Origin: Ghiorsea sp.
GTDB taxonomy: Bacteria; Pseudomonadota; Zetaproteobacteria; Mariprofundales; Mariprofundaceae
Reading direction: 5' to 3'
Assembly: GCA_030949605.1 (NCBI GenBank)
Contig: JAUZSH010000019.1
Coordinates: 1 to 51,433 of the forward strand
Length of the DNA: 51,433 nt
This document shows positions 36,842 through 45,232 of this stretch, one piece after another (position 1 is the stretch's first letter; every line of letters begins with the position of its first letter). A program made the position numbers and the translations under genes. The notes under the pieces are model-generated. The model ran no database searches. It was not told the DNA's origin and worked only from the letters and a program-made list of their open reading frames with translations.

Positions 36842-37027
36842 GTAGTTCTCCCGCTGCGCGGGAGAATGCTCGCGTTCAGCGAAGCTTCTCACACCTTGGT
36901 TCCCCGCTTGCGCGGAGAACAAGGCGTTCAAGTCGGAAACCCTTTCAGTACTCCGCCCCCTTCGTCTCACCAAAAATGAATATGCTAACGAGGAGTCTGT
37001 CGGGCTTAGCCTCAGCAGAATGAAGTG
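36842..37027. repeat. Hairpin-rich intergenic repeat
   Basis: A perfect hairpin TTCTCCCGC-TGC-GCGGGAGAA (36846-36866) is followed by a second one (TCCCCGCTTGCGCGGAGA, about 36900-36918) and a GAGTCTGTCGGGCTTAGCCT segment. It looks like an extragenic palindromic or MITE-derived block lying where the IS remnant breaks off. No gene. Confidence 0.45.
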
Positions 37028-37074
37028 ATAAGAATAGCGATTACATACGATTGCACTTATGATACGAATTCAGG
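37028..37074 (+). repeat. 47-bp repeat, copy 2, in the globin leader
   Basis: Identical to 34341-34387. It ends AATTCAGG and runs directly into the GGAGGTAAGG ribosome site of the globin gene. It contains TATGAT, which could serve as a -10 box, with TAGCGA 17 bp upstream as a poor -35. Confidence 0.8.
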
Positions 37075-37084
37075 AGGTAAGGTT

Positions 37085-37507
37085 ATGAGTAATTTCGGAT
37101 TTGAAGATGCAACATACAAAGCAGTGGGTGGTTATGACGGTTTGGGGAAGCTGGTGGATGATTTTTATACTGCCATGGAGACCTTGCCTGAAGCCAAGCA
37201 TATTCGAGATATGCACCCTAAAGATTTAGAAGTCACTAAAGATAAATTGGTTTACTTTCTTTCAGGCTGGATGGGTGGTCCTCGCATTTACCCTGAAAAG
37301 TATGGTCGCGGGCTAAGTTTACCCATGGCACATCAACATCTTAAAATTACGGCTGAGGATGCAAAGGCTTGGCTGATGTGTATGCAAGCTGCCTTAGATA
37401 ATGCTGATTATCCGCAAAATCTCAAAGACTATTTGATGGATCAACTTGCATTCCCTGCCAATCGAATCAATGAAGTGAGCCAGAAGGCGCATGGGCATAC
37501 GGACTGA
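37085..37507 (+). CDS. Group II truncated haemoglobin
   Basis: 140 residues from an ATG with AGGAGGTAAGG upstream. An in-frame ATG at 37025 has no such site and would translate the 47-bp repeat. The globin pattern is clear: YKAVGGYDGLGKLVDDFYTAM (helices A/B), HIRDMHPKDLEVTKDKLVYFLSGWMGGPRIYPEKYG (CD/E region, the Trp-Met-Gly-Gly-Pro turn typical of group II), LPMAHQHLKIT with the proximal His, and a C-terminal helix. Group II globins bind O2, NO or H2S and are linked to oxidative or nitrosative stress. It is monocistronic and flanked by IS debris on both sides. Confidence 0.9.
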   Translation: MSNFGFEDATYKAVGGYDGLGKLVDDFYTAMETLPEAKHIRDMHPKDLEVTKDKLVYFLSGWMGGPRIYPEKYGRGLSLPMAHQHLKITAEDAKAWLMCMQAALDNADYPQNLKDYLMDQLAFPANRINEVSQKAHGHTD

Positions 37508-37546
37508 GTAAGTCTAAAACCATCCTAACGTTGTTGCCTGACTTGC

Positions 37547-37620
37547 GCACTTACTGCAGACCAGCTTATGCGCATGATTCAATAACGATAAGCCCTATCC
37601 AGAACACTGAACTGAAAGAC
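37547..37620 (+). pseudogene. IS transposase extreme C-terminus and 3' end, fragment 1
   Basis: ALTADQLMRMIQ and a stop (37547-37585), then about 35 bp of 3' tail. The 69 bp from 37550 match 41989-42057 at all but two positions. The ALTADQ-x-M-R-M ending is typical of IS5/IS1182-type transposases. Only the end of the element survives. Confidence 0.7.
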
Positions 37621-37625
37621 CGTAT

Positions 37626-37659
37626 CCGACATTCCGCACCCCTAAATCCTGCAAGTGGC
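37626..37659 (+). repeat. Fused ends of the IS3-type and IS1380 elements
   Basis: The IS3-type end CCGACATTCCGCACCCCTAA passes, through the shared word CCTAAATC, into the IS1380 end CCTAAATCCTGCAAGTGGC. After 37659 the sequence is unrelated to either element. Confidence 0.75.
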
Positions 37660-37738
37660 TCTATGGCTTCAATTGGAGGGTAGTGGCGGCTTTAGCCTCA
37701 CTTCCAAGCCTGAACGTTTAGTCGCTGTTTAGTCTCTC

Positions 37739-39118
37739 TTAACACTCTGTGATGGTGACGGCCAACCCACCCAATGATGTTTCTTTAAATTTGACCGACA
37801 TTTCTTCACCTGTTTGTTTCATGGCGGCAATACAATTATCCAAAGACATAAAGTGCTGACCATCGTCGCGCATCGCCAGTGATGTTGCGGTGTAAGCTTT
37901 AATTGCTCCAAAACCATTGCGTTCAATGCAAGGCACTTGCACCAAGCCACCTACAGGGTCGCAAGTCATGCCCAAGTGATGTTCCAGTGCCATTTCTGCC
38001 GCATGTTCTACCTGTTGTGGTGTGCCACCACGCACAGCGCATAAACCTGCTGCTGCCATAGCTGCCGCAGAGCCAACCTCACCCTGACAACCCACTTCTG
38101 CACCAGAAATTGAGCTGTTGTGTTTGATGATGCCACCCACAGCACTGGCTGTGAGTAAAAAGTCCCTAACTTGTTCAATGCTACCGTTTTCATGGGTGAT
38201 AAAATAATACAACACCGCAGGAATGACACCCGCCGCACCATTGGTGGGGGCGGTGACCACCATATGTCCAGCTGCATTCTCTTCATTGACTGCCATAGCA
38301 TAAGCGCACAACCAATCATTGGTGTCCGCGTTTTCGGGGCCACTTTTCAGTTGCTGGTGCAGCTTATTGGCGCGCCGTTGCACGTTAAGCCCACCAGGTA
38401 ATATACCCTCTGCCTGTAAACCCAGTTCAATACATTTTTTCATGGCAGACCAAATATCATCAAGACCTTGAAATAATGTGGATTTATCGGTTGAAGTCAC
38501 TTCATTGGCAAGCTTCATCTGGGCAATGGATAGACTGCAATCATCTGCCATATCCATCATCGTTTGTGCAGAGTCAAAGGCATAAGGAACACCCTTATCT
38601 TCATGCATTTTGAGTGGTGCGACCAGGCTGTTGATGTCGCCTATGGTGTTGATAAAACCGCCACCAATGGAGAAGTATGTTTCAGTGACAAGGACATGGT
38701 TTTGTTCATCCAATAACGCAAAAATTAACCCATTAGGGTGTTCAGGAAGAGGCTTTCCTTGATCAAAGATAATATCATCAGCTGCGCAGAACAAAGCAGT
38801 GTTTTTTTCAGAAATGGCGACATTTGTATGTTGCCACACACCTTTTACCAATGAACTTAAATCATGTTTGGCAACATCTTGAGGGGCATAACCATGCAAA
38901 CCCAAAGCCACAGCTTGGTCGGTGGCATGACCTTTACCTGTTGCAGACAACGAACCTTTGAGGGTGCATTGGATGTTCATAGGTTGTGATGTTGGGTGGC
39001 TTTCAAGGTATTGCTTTGCCAGTTGTAAAAATGCGTTCGCTGCAACCATAGGTCCCATGGTATGAGAGCTAGAGGGTCCAATACCGACTTTAAAAAGCTC
39101 AAGTGCGCTGATAAACAT
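37739..39118 (-). CDS. sdaA: L-serine ammonia-lyase, iron-sulfur type
   Basis: 459 residues. It deaminates L-serine to pyruvate and ammonia with a [4Fe-4S] cluster. It begins [27 protein letters not shown], the phosphate/serine-site signature of the type II single-chain enzyme. Cluster Cys are visible in [20 protein letters not shown] and VQVPCIERN. The protein ends LAVTITEC with a terminal Cys, matching the tail-in-mouth fourth ligand known in this type. Transcribed away from copA, from a 307-bp divergent region holding an 18-bp inverted repeat. Confidence 0.96.
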   Translation of the reverse strand: MFISALELFKVGIGPSSSHTMGPMVAANAFLQLAKQYLESHPTSQPMNIQCTLKGSLSATGKGHATDQAVALGLHGYAPQDVAKHDLSSLVKGVWQHTNVAISEKNTALFCAADDIIFDQGKPLPEHPNGLIFALLDEQNHVLVTETYFSIGGGFINTIGDINSLVAPLKMHEDKGVPYAFDSAQTMMDMADDCSLSIAQMKLANEVTSTDKSTLFQGLDDIWSAMKKCIELGLQAEGILPGGLNVQRRANKLHQQLKSGPENADTNDWLCAYAMAVNEENAAGHMVVTAPTNGAAGVIPAVLYYFITHENGSIEQVRDFLLTASAVGGIIKHNSSISGAEVGCQGEVGSAAAMAAAGLCAVRGGTPQQVEHAAEMALEHHLGMTCDPVGGLVQVPCIERNGFGAIKAYTATSLAMRDDGQHFMSLDNCIAAMKQTGEEMSVKFKETSLGGLAVTITEC

Positions 39119-39288
39119 AAAACAGCCTCCTTATTCACATTGTAAATAACGTAGCAAGCAAGCTATGTGAGGTCAAAACAAGGAAATAAAGGCTATTTAA
39201 ATAGCGGTAGTTCAACTCGGATGAAGAGTTTTGCATTACCTCATATATCCAAAGATTCAACGGCTATCAACGCACGGGAGGGAGCATT

Positions 39289-39391
39289 GGGGTCAAGTCT
39301 TGCAATACGACATTTTATTGTATTTTTCATTTTGAATTAAGGTAGGTATGAACATAAGCAGCGAAAATGTATGATTGCAAGACTTGACCCC
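39289..39391. repeat. 18-bp perfect inverted repeat between sdaA and copA
   Basis: GGGGTCAAGTCTTGCAAT (39289-39306) and its exact complement (39374-39391) are separated by 67 bp. The arms resemble RAYT-associated REP sequences. Together they would form a long-looped hairpin or a REP pair in the leader of copA. The rest of 39119-39425 holds no gene that I can see. Confidence 0.75.
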
Positions 39392-39425
39392 TTTCGTACT
39401 GTCGTGGAGTCAAGACGCAACATAC

Positions 39426-41678
39426 ATGACAAGCAATCATGCTGCGAGTACATTTTCGCACATGAAAAACCAAGAAATTCGATTATCCATTGAAGGCATG
39501 GGCTGCGCCTCGTGTGTAGGTAAGATTGAGAAAAAGCTGGCTGCTGTGGATGGGATTGTGTCAGCCAATATCAATTTGGTGGACAGAACTGCGCGAATAG
39601 AAGCACGCCCTGACACCCTAGAAACCAATATCATTGATGCCATTGAATCGGCAGGTTCATATCAAGCCAAGGTTCTTGTATCCAACGAAGATGAATCCAA
39701 AAAACATGAGGCAGAGCAAGCTCATCTCAACTATCGCATCAAACAAAGTGCGTTAGCGATACTCACAGGTTTTCCATTAATGGCGGCAAGTATGTTGGGT
39801 TTATTGCCAACATTAGAAAACCAAGGTTTTTGGTTGTTTATTGCACTCGCCACATTCGGCATTATGGCATATTCAGGCTCGCACTATTTCAAAGGTGCAT
39901 GGAATGGCTTAAAACATAAAAACACCAGCATGGACACGCTTGTTGCCATGGGTACAGGTGTGGCGTGGTTATACTCCACACTGGTTGTATTGATGCCTGA
40001 TTTAGTGCCTGAAGCCAGCCGTCATGTCTATTTTGAAGCGGCACTTATCGTCATTGCACTGGTTAATATCGGGCATGTGATGGAAGCCAGAGCCAGAGGC
40101 AAAACCAACCAAGCCATTGAAAAACTATTGTCGCTACAAGCCAAAACTGCCCGTGTGCTTCGAGATGGCAAAGAAATGGATATTCCTATTGAAGAAGTGC
40201 TTGTGGGTGATGTTGTTCGTGTTCGCCCTGGTGAAAAAATTCCTGTGGATGGCAGCATCATTGAAGGCACATCTTTTGTCGATGAATCCATGCTTACGGG
40301 TGAACCTATGCCTGTCTCTAAATCAGCGCATGATGAAGTCATTGCTGGCACGATGAATGATAGCGGCACATTTTTATACACGGCAACCCGAATCGGTGCT
40401 GAGACTACACTGGCGCAAATCATTGAAACAGTACGTCGCGCCCAAAGTGCCAAACCTGATATTGCACGGCTCGTGGATAAAGTGGCATCCATCTTTGTAC
40501 CTGTTGTCATTCTTCTAGCCTTTAGCACTGCCATGTTTTGGTGGTTGGTTATGGATAACACGACGTTGGCACTGGTCACCAGCATGACTATGCTATTGAT
40601 TGCTTGCCCATGCGCTTTGGGTTTAGCAACGCCGATTTCTATGATAGTTGGCATTGGTAAAGCTGCCGAGTCAGGCATTTTGATTCGCAAGGGTGAAGCC
40701 TTGGAACGCATGGCACATTTGACCACCATTGTACTGGATAAAACGGGAACAATTACCGAAGGCAAACCGCAAGTCACAGATGTGCAGACCAGCGACAACA
40801 TCAATCAAGATGATGTGTTAGCCCTTGCTGCTGCTGTGGAAACTGGCTCTGAACATCCGCTTGGCAAAGCCATTGTGGATGCTGCACAAACAAAAAATTT
40901 AGAGCTTCCTTCAGCACAAAACTTTGTTGCCACAACGGGTGGTGGCGTGTCTGCGCAAGTGGACAACCAAACCATACATATCGGCAATGTTTCATTTTTA
41001 GCTGAAAATGGCATAAAAATGGAAGGAAAGTGGTTAAATGATGCTGAAAACATGGCAAAACAAGCCAAAACACCTGTGTTTCTAGCAAAAAACAATGAAA
41101 TCATCGCCATCATCGCCATTGCTGACCCCATCAAAGCTGAAACCAAACAAGCCATCACCAAGCTTCATGCTTTGGGTTTAAAGGTGCAAATGTTAACGGG
41201 CGACCACGAACAAACCGCATGGGCAGTTGCCAAAGAAGTAGGTATTGATGTGGTCACAGCACAAGTTAAACCCGATGACAAAGATAATGTGATTGCGCGA
41301 CTTCAAAAAAATGGTGAAATCGTGGGCATGGTGGGTGATGGCATCAATGATGCAGCCGCTTTGGCTAGAGCCAATGTTGGCTTTGCCATTGCCCACGGCT
41401 CTGATATTGCGATTGAAAGTGCGGATGTGGTGTTGATGCGCTCAAACCTTACTGCCATACCCGATGCCATTCGCATTTCTTCGGCAACACTAACCAATAT
41501 CAAACAAAACCTCTGGGGTGCATTTATATATAATAGCCTCGCCATTCCTGTGGCGGCTGGTGTGTTGTTTGTATCTATGGGTTTATTGCTCAACCCCATG
41601 CTTGCAGGTGCTGCCATGGCGATGAGTTCGGTGACTGTGGTCAGCAATGCCAACCGCTTACGGTTTTTTAAGGTATAA
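39426..41678 (+). CDS. copA: Copper(I)-translocating P-type ATPase
   Basis: About 750 residues. It exports Cu+ from the cytoplasm. One N-terminal metal-binding domain has GMGCASC (Cys 27 and 30). Then come the transmembrane domain with CPC in [12 protein letters not shown] (about 394-396), the actuator [10 protein letters not shown], the phosphorylation site DKTGTITEG (about 437), SEHPLG (nucleotide domain His-Pro) and [13 protein letters not shown]. The C-terminal helix pair ([35 protein letters not shown]) carries the M-x2-S and N residues of Cu-specific pumps. The frame is open from 39375, but that overlaps the inverted repeat. Starts at 39426 or 39462 (MKNQEIRLS) are likelier; neither has a good ribosome site. 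No CueR-type regulator or operator was recognised. Confidence 0.93.
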   Translation: MTSNHAASTFSHMKNQEIRLSIEGMGCASCVGKIEKKLAAVDGIVSANINLVDRTARIEARPDTLETNIIDAIESAGSYQAKVLVSNEDESKKHEAEQAHLNYRIKQSALAILTGFPLMAASMLGLLPTLENQGFWLFIALATFGIMAYSGSHYFKGAWNGLKHKNTSMDTLVAMGTGVAWLYSTLVVLMPDLVPEASRHVYFEAALIVIALVNIGHVMEARARGKTNQAIEKLLSLQAKTARVLRDGKEMDIPIEEVLVGDVVRVRPGEKIPVDGSIIEGTSFVDESMLTGEPMPVSKSAHDEVIAGTMNDSGTFLYTATRIGAETTLAQIIETVRRAQSAKPDIARLVDKVASIFVPVVILLAFSTAMFWWLVMDNTTLALVTSMTMLLIACPCALGLATPISMIVGIGKAAESGILIRKGEALERMAHLTTIVLDKTGTITEGKPQVTDVQTSDNINQDDVLALAAAVETGSEHPLGKAIVDAAQTKNLELPSAQNFVATTGGGVSAQVDNQTIHIGNVSFLAENGIKMEGKWLNDAENMAKQAKTPVFLAKNNEIIAIIAIADPIKAETKQAITKLHALGLKVQMLTGDHEQTAWAVAKEVGIDVVTAQVKPDDKDNVIARLQKNGEIVGMVGDGINDAAALARANVGFAIAHGSDIAIESADVVLMRSNLTAIPDAIRISSATLTNIKQNLWGAFIYNSLAIPVAAGVLFVSMGLLLNPMLAGAAMAMSSVTVVSNANRLRFFKV

Positions 41679-41681
41679 ATT

Positions 41682-41882
41682 ATGCACACTAAAATTACAC
41701 TGATTGCTGTTTTAATATGTTTTGCTTTGATGGGTGCATGGTATCTGGATTTTATCCCTGAGAGCTTTGCTCCACTGGTCTTTATTATTGTCATCGCCAT
41801 TGGTTTGCACGTCTTCTTCGATGTTTTGATTACGATTGGTACAGCCTTGTATAAGTTGTTCCGTAAAAATAAACTCACCTGA
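41682..41882 (+). CDS. Small membrane protein downstream of copA
   Basis: 66 residues starting 3 bp after the copA stop. Two predicted helices, ITLIAVLICFALMGAWYLDF and APLVFIIVIAIGLHVFFDVLITI, are followed by a basic tail YKLFRKNKLT that would lie in the cytoplasm. There are no Cys or Met-rich metal motifs, so a direct copper-ligand role is not indicated. Tight spacing implies co-transcription with copA. The gene end abuts the IS fragment at 41880, so the last codons may have been replaced. Family unknown. Confidence 0.55.
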   Translation: MHTKITLIAVLICFALMGAWYLDFIPESFAPLVFIIVIAIGLHVFFDVLITIGTALYKLFRKNKLT

Positions 41883-42058
41883 GTTCAGGCGTATTAATGG
41901 TCGTTTGAAGGATGAATTTGGAGGACGCTTTGTACGGGTGAAAGGCGATATCAAAGTCATGTGCCACCTGATGTTTGGCATTCTCGCGCTTACTGCAGAC
42001 CAGATTATGCGCATGATTCAATAATGATAAGCCCTATCCAGAACACTGAACTGAAAGG
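41880..42058 (+). pseudogene. IS5/IS1182-type transposase C-terminus, fragment 2
   Basis: The frame reads PEFRRINGRLKDEFGGRFVR and continues KVMCHLMFGILALTADQIMRMIQ to a stop at 42024. HLMFG-x-LALTADQ is the usual C-terminal end of such transposases. The segment 41989-42057 repeats that at 37550-37618 in the same orientation. Confidence 0.75.
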
Positions 42059-42316
42059 CTGTATTTTTAGAACGCAGTGGAATCATTAGCCTTAAAAACC
42101 AGAAAATGCTGAAAATGATATGTTCTGAGAAAAATTGAGGCTCAAAACTAAAACAATTTAACCATATAAAAAATGCGTGTTAAGTTTTCGGTTTTGCCTA
42201 GAGTTTTGCAATTACCTCACTGATGTTACGCAAAACATCTGCTCCAGAAATTAGTACAAAATACAAATTTAAGTCGAGACTGTACATAGCTTTGTGTATC
42301 TGCCATTTTTATAATA
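42059..42316. other. IS tail / non-coding stretch
   Basis: AT-rich sequence, probably the rest of the decayed IS 3' region and some host DNA. It contains GAGTTTTGCAATTACCTCAC (42200-42219), resembling GAGTTTTGCATTACCTCA near 39230, and the 13-mer CTGATGTTACGCA. No gene seen. Confidence 0.4.
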
Positions 42317-43247
42317 GACATCTTTCCTAAATAACGTGATTCTCTTATTGGTTATTAACCCTACCTCAGATACACGGTCTGTGTATGATGTATGCATCAT
42401 GAAACCCTACAAAGAAATCATCCACTGTAAGCCTCAAAAATTTTTGCGTATGACAGGAATAACGCAAAAAAACTTTTCAGATTTATATGATAAAATAAAG
42501 CAACATATTGAAAATGAAAAGAAGCTTAACCCTCTGAAAAGGCGCGGTCTGAAAAGTTCTAGAGTATCATTGCAAGATTGTATCTTGTTAGCACTTTACT
42601 ATATTCGCCACTATCCAACCTTTCAAGTTCTTGGCAATATTTTTGGAATACAAGAGTCCTACTGTCACAAGGTATATAGCCGTTATCTGAGGATCATAGC
42701 TAACGTTGAAAAACTTCCTAGTCGACTAGATCTTATTGATAATAAAAGGGAAACATTGATTGTAGATGTATCAGAACAACCCATAGAGCGTCCTGTAAAA
42801 CATCAAAAACAATATTACTCAGGCAAGAAAAAAGCCATACGATTAAAGCTCAAATCATAGCTTGCGCTACAACAGGAAAGGTTTTATCGGTTGTTTGTGC
42901 AAAAGGGAAAAAGCATGACTTCAGCGTATTTAAAGAAAGTCGCCTTCCTATTCACCCAAATTCTAAACTCTTAGCTGATTCAGGCTATCAAGGGCTTAAA
43001 AAATATCATGATAACTCCATGACACCGATAAAAAAACAGAAAGGAGTTGAGCGTTCAAAGGAAGATAAGAGCTTCAATAAATCCTTATCAAAGAAGCGTA
43101 TTTTCATTGAAAACATTAACCGATTTTGTAAAATATTCAGAATAGTCAAAGAGGTATATCGGGAGAAACACAAAAACTATGGCTTAAATTGGCGGGTCGT
43201 GGCGGCTTTAGTCAATATGAGATATGGGTTTATTTAGGAAAGATGTC
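42317..43247 (+). mobile_element. IS5-family (IS427-type) element, frameshifted copy
   Basis: 931 bp with the same ends as the copy at 13609-14540 and TA on both sides (42315-42316 and 43248-43249). It is one base shorter, due to a shortened A-run in the transposase. Otherwise there are only scattered substitutions. Confidence 0.92.
42336..43237 (+). pseudogene. IS427-type transposase, -1 frameshift at an A-run
   Basis: The first 169 or so codons are intact through QYYSGKK. At about 42827-42832 the run has six A, not the seven in the other copy, and the frame leaves the transposase (ending at 42860 as AIRLKLKS). The remainder, including LADSGYQGLKKYH and the catalytic Glu region (RIFIENINRFCKIFR), continues in the other frame to 43237. 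It may be inactive, or may depend on ribosomal slippage at the A-run. Confidence 0.85.
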
Positions 43248-43251
43248 TAAT

Positions 43252-43374
43252 CTATACGAAATCGATGGGCCGATCTTCGAACTCAATCATAAATCGGTTT
43301 AATGCTTGTTTCCAGTTTCTGATGGGCATAGTCCATTTCTTTGAGGCATCTTGAATAGCCAAATAGATGACTGG
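43252..43374 (-). pseudogene. IS256-family transposase, C-terminal remnant
   Basis: On the minus strand the last about 40 codons read PVIYLAIQDASKKWTMPIRN then WKQALNRFMIEFEDR and end at TAG (43252-43254). KWTMPIRNWKQALNRF is characteristic of the IS256 family C-terminus. The rest is gone. The IS427 insertion lies 4 bp from the stop codon. Confidence 0.8.
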
Positions 43375-43553
43375 CGGCAACTATCCTGACAGAGGGGGCG
43401 CTGCATCATCAGAAGGAAACAACTGCCTCTACTTTATTTCATCTATTGATGCAAAAGCCCAAGCAAACAAGGCTTTATCTTTTAAACCCAATTGTTCAAG
43501 CAGCAACAGGTAAAAGGGGACGCTACCCTTTAGTGGAGGTGAATGAATTCTAA
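43371..43553 (+). pseudogene. Unidentified gene fragment, 3' end
   Basis: An open frame without a start gives TEGALHHQKETTASTLFHLL, MQKPKQTRLYLLNPIVQAAT and GKRGRYPLVEVNEF. It could be the end of a lost gene. It contains AAAAGGGGACGCT (43512-43524), the inverse of a repeat found after the IS pair at 46944 and 47014. No family recognised. Confidence 0.25.
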
Positions 43554-45223
43554 CCTAAATCCTGCAAGTGGCACTTTCAGTGCTAATCCCCAAGAATAAC
43601 CCTGTTCAATGAAAGTGTACTATTGGTAGAATCGGCTCATATTTCTCGATTTTTTTCAATGTGATACGTTCTTATGTTAGAATAGATGCACAATCAGGGC
43701 TGCTTCTTGAATTTAGCGCGTGCAAAACCATAACTGTCTATCATCAGCCGCTTCCATCTTCATCATGATAAGACGTATCTGAGTTTAAATTAGGTCATGC
43801 CAACCCTTAGCCAGCTTTGCCAAGGTTTGGGGTGCAGCAACGTTGTGGGTATTTTCAAAGTCATCTGCCTGCCTCCGCAAACAAGCTTTCCAGCCATACG
43901 CACCATAAAAGTACGAATACTAGCCATCTCCCATCGCATCAATTGTTTGTCGCCACTCACCAGTGCCATCCAGCGCACGGTGTTGTAAGCAAGCACCGCG
44001 CATTGGAATAATGCGGAGCTGGCTAGGAAATTTTTCGTTTTGATGTGTGCCATGCCCATCTGATTCTTGGCTTCATCAATCCACGTCTCACAGGTTGCAC
44101 GTTCACCATACTTCTTGTGGGTTTGCCATGGTGTAAGGTTTTCCGTGGTGACATAGCAGAAATAATCATACGACCGCATATCCAGCAGCTTGCCTTGATT
44201 GCAGTCTTCATCCTTAAGCCTGCGTACAGCAACAAAGGTTCGTGTGTGCGCCCATGTGCCACAACGATGGGTAAAGCTAGCTTGTTCCCAGCCGTCATGA
44301 CCAGCCACAGCTTGCCATTGCTGTACTTCAAGCAAATCAACCAGTCCTTTCAGTTTTACTTTGATCAGGTAGCCATCACCGCGTGCATCCAACCAGTCCA
44401 GCAGCGCGCCAACAAAATAACCCGAATCACCACGAAAGACCAAACGCATACGATTGGGTAGATGCGCCGCCAACTGCTTCATGAACGCAACGATACCGTT
44501 GGAAGTATAAGCGTTACCACAACGCAGCCATGCCTGAAGAATCTCCTTGGTCTCCGCGCAAAAAGCCAACTGTGGATGGTAAGAAGGTGCGCCACGTTTG
44601 TGCGGGTTGTAACCAACTGCCGCGCCTTCCTGGTGTTTGCCATAAGTCGTTTTGACCGTGGAATCGACATCAATCCACATCGAACCCCGCATCAAGCTAG
44701 ATGTCAATGCTCTAGCGCGTTTCCAGACGCGACCTCGCATGATGTGGTTAAAGGTTTCCATCTGGTAGATATGTTGTTCTGTGACCGTTTTAAGAATACG
44801 CCCCATGGTGGTCGCATTCATGATATTATCCCAGCCGCCAAGCTTTCGCAGCACATTATCTGCCCACACTCGAATACTTTCATCCACACTGCGAGCACCT
44901 GCAATCAGACTGAGAACATTTAATTCAACGGCATCAGATAGCTGATAACGGGCATTATGGGCGCGCCGATGCTCAACCGTACGATGGAAAGCCTTGCTAA
45001 ACCCCAACTTACCAAGAAACCGCATAACTGGAACCAGACCCGCATGGATCGTCAGGTTTTTACCTGTGCTTTCAATAGTTACTTTTCGGGTAGACTTGCG
45101 GGTATGTTTTGCTTTAGAGTTTCTCACTGAAAAGGTGACTCCTTTTGTTTTTGATTGAGCTGCTAACTTATGAAGGAGTCTACCTTTTTTGGATTAAGCT
45201 GTCAGGGGATTGCAGGATTTAGG
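43554..45223 (-). mobile_element. IS1380-family element, copy 3 (left member of tandem pair)
   Basis: 1,670 bp with complete ends. The left flank is TCTAA (43549-43553). The right flank is the 9-bp spacer TAGGTTGTA, then copy 4. The right flank does not repeat TCTAA, so this copy lacks its own target duplication. Confidence 0.95.
43790..45127 (-). CDS. IS1380-family transposase (copy 3)
   Basis: 445 residues, intact, with the same protein sequence as copy 2 including LVDLLEVQQ. GTG start. DDE features are as described for copy 2: the IDVDSTVKTTYG Asp, the FRGDSGYF Asp and the CETWIDEAKNQMG Glu. The near identity of copies points to recent transposition or gene conversion. Confidence 0.93.
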   Translation of the reverse strand: MRNSKAKHTRKSTRKVTIESTGKNLTIHAGLVPVMRFLGKLGFSKAFHRTVEHRRAHNARYQLSDAVELNVLSLIAGARSVDESIRVWADNVLRKLGGWDNIMNATTMGRILKTVTEQHIYQMETFNHIMRGRVWKRARALTSSLMRGSMWIDVDSTVKTTYGKHQEGAAVGYNPHKRGAPSYHPQLAFCAETKEILQAWLRCGNAYTSNGIVAFMKQLAAHLPNRMRLVFRGDSGYFVGALLDWLDARGDGYLIKVKLKGLVDLLEVQQWQAVAGHDGWEQASFTHRCGTWAHTRTFVAVRRLKDEDCNQGKLLDMRSYDYFCYVTTENLTPWQTHKKYGERATCETWIDEAKNQMGMAHIKTKNFLASSALFQCAVLAYNTVRWMALVSGDKQLMRWEMASIRTFMVRMAGKLVCGGRQMTLKIPTTLLHPKPWQSWLRVGMT

Positions 45224-45232
45224 TAGGTTGTA

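Noticed and set aside
36694-37023. 109-residue hypothetical gene
   Set aside because: The first half is an IS transposase fragment and the second half is hairpin repeat sequence.
37739-41882. A coordinated copper/serine system
   Set aside because: sdaA and copA are divergent and have no shared regulator or known functional link. Only the flanking IS fragments connect them.
45224-45232. TAGGTTGTA spacer as two separate target duplications
   Set aside because: Neither half is repeated at the outer flanks, which both read TCTAA.
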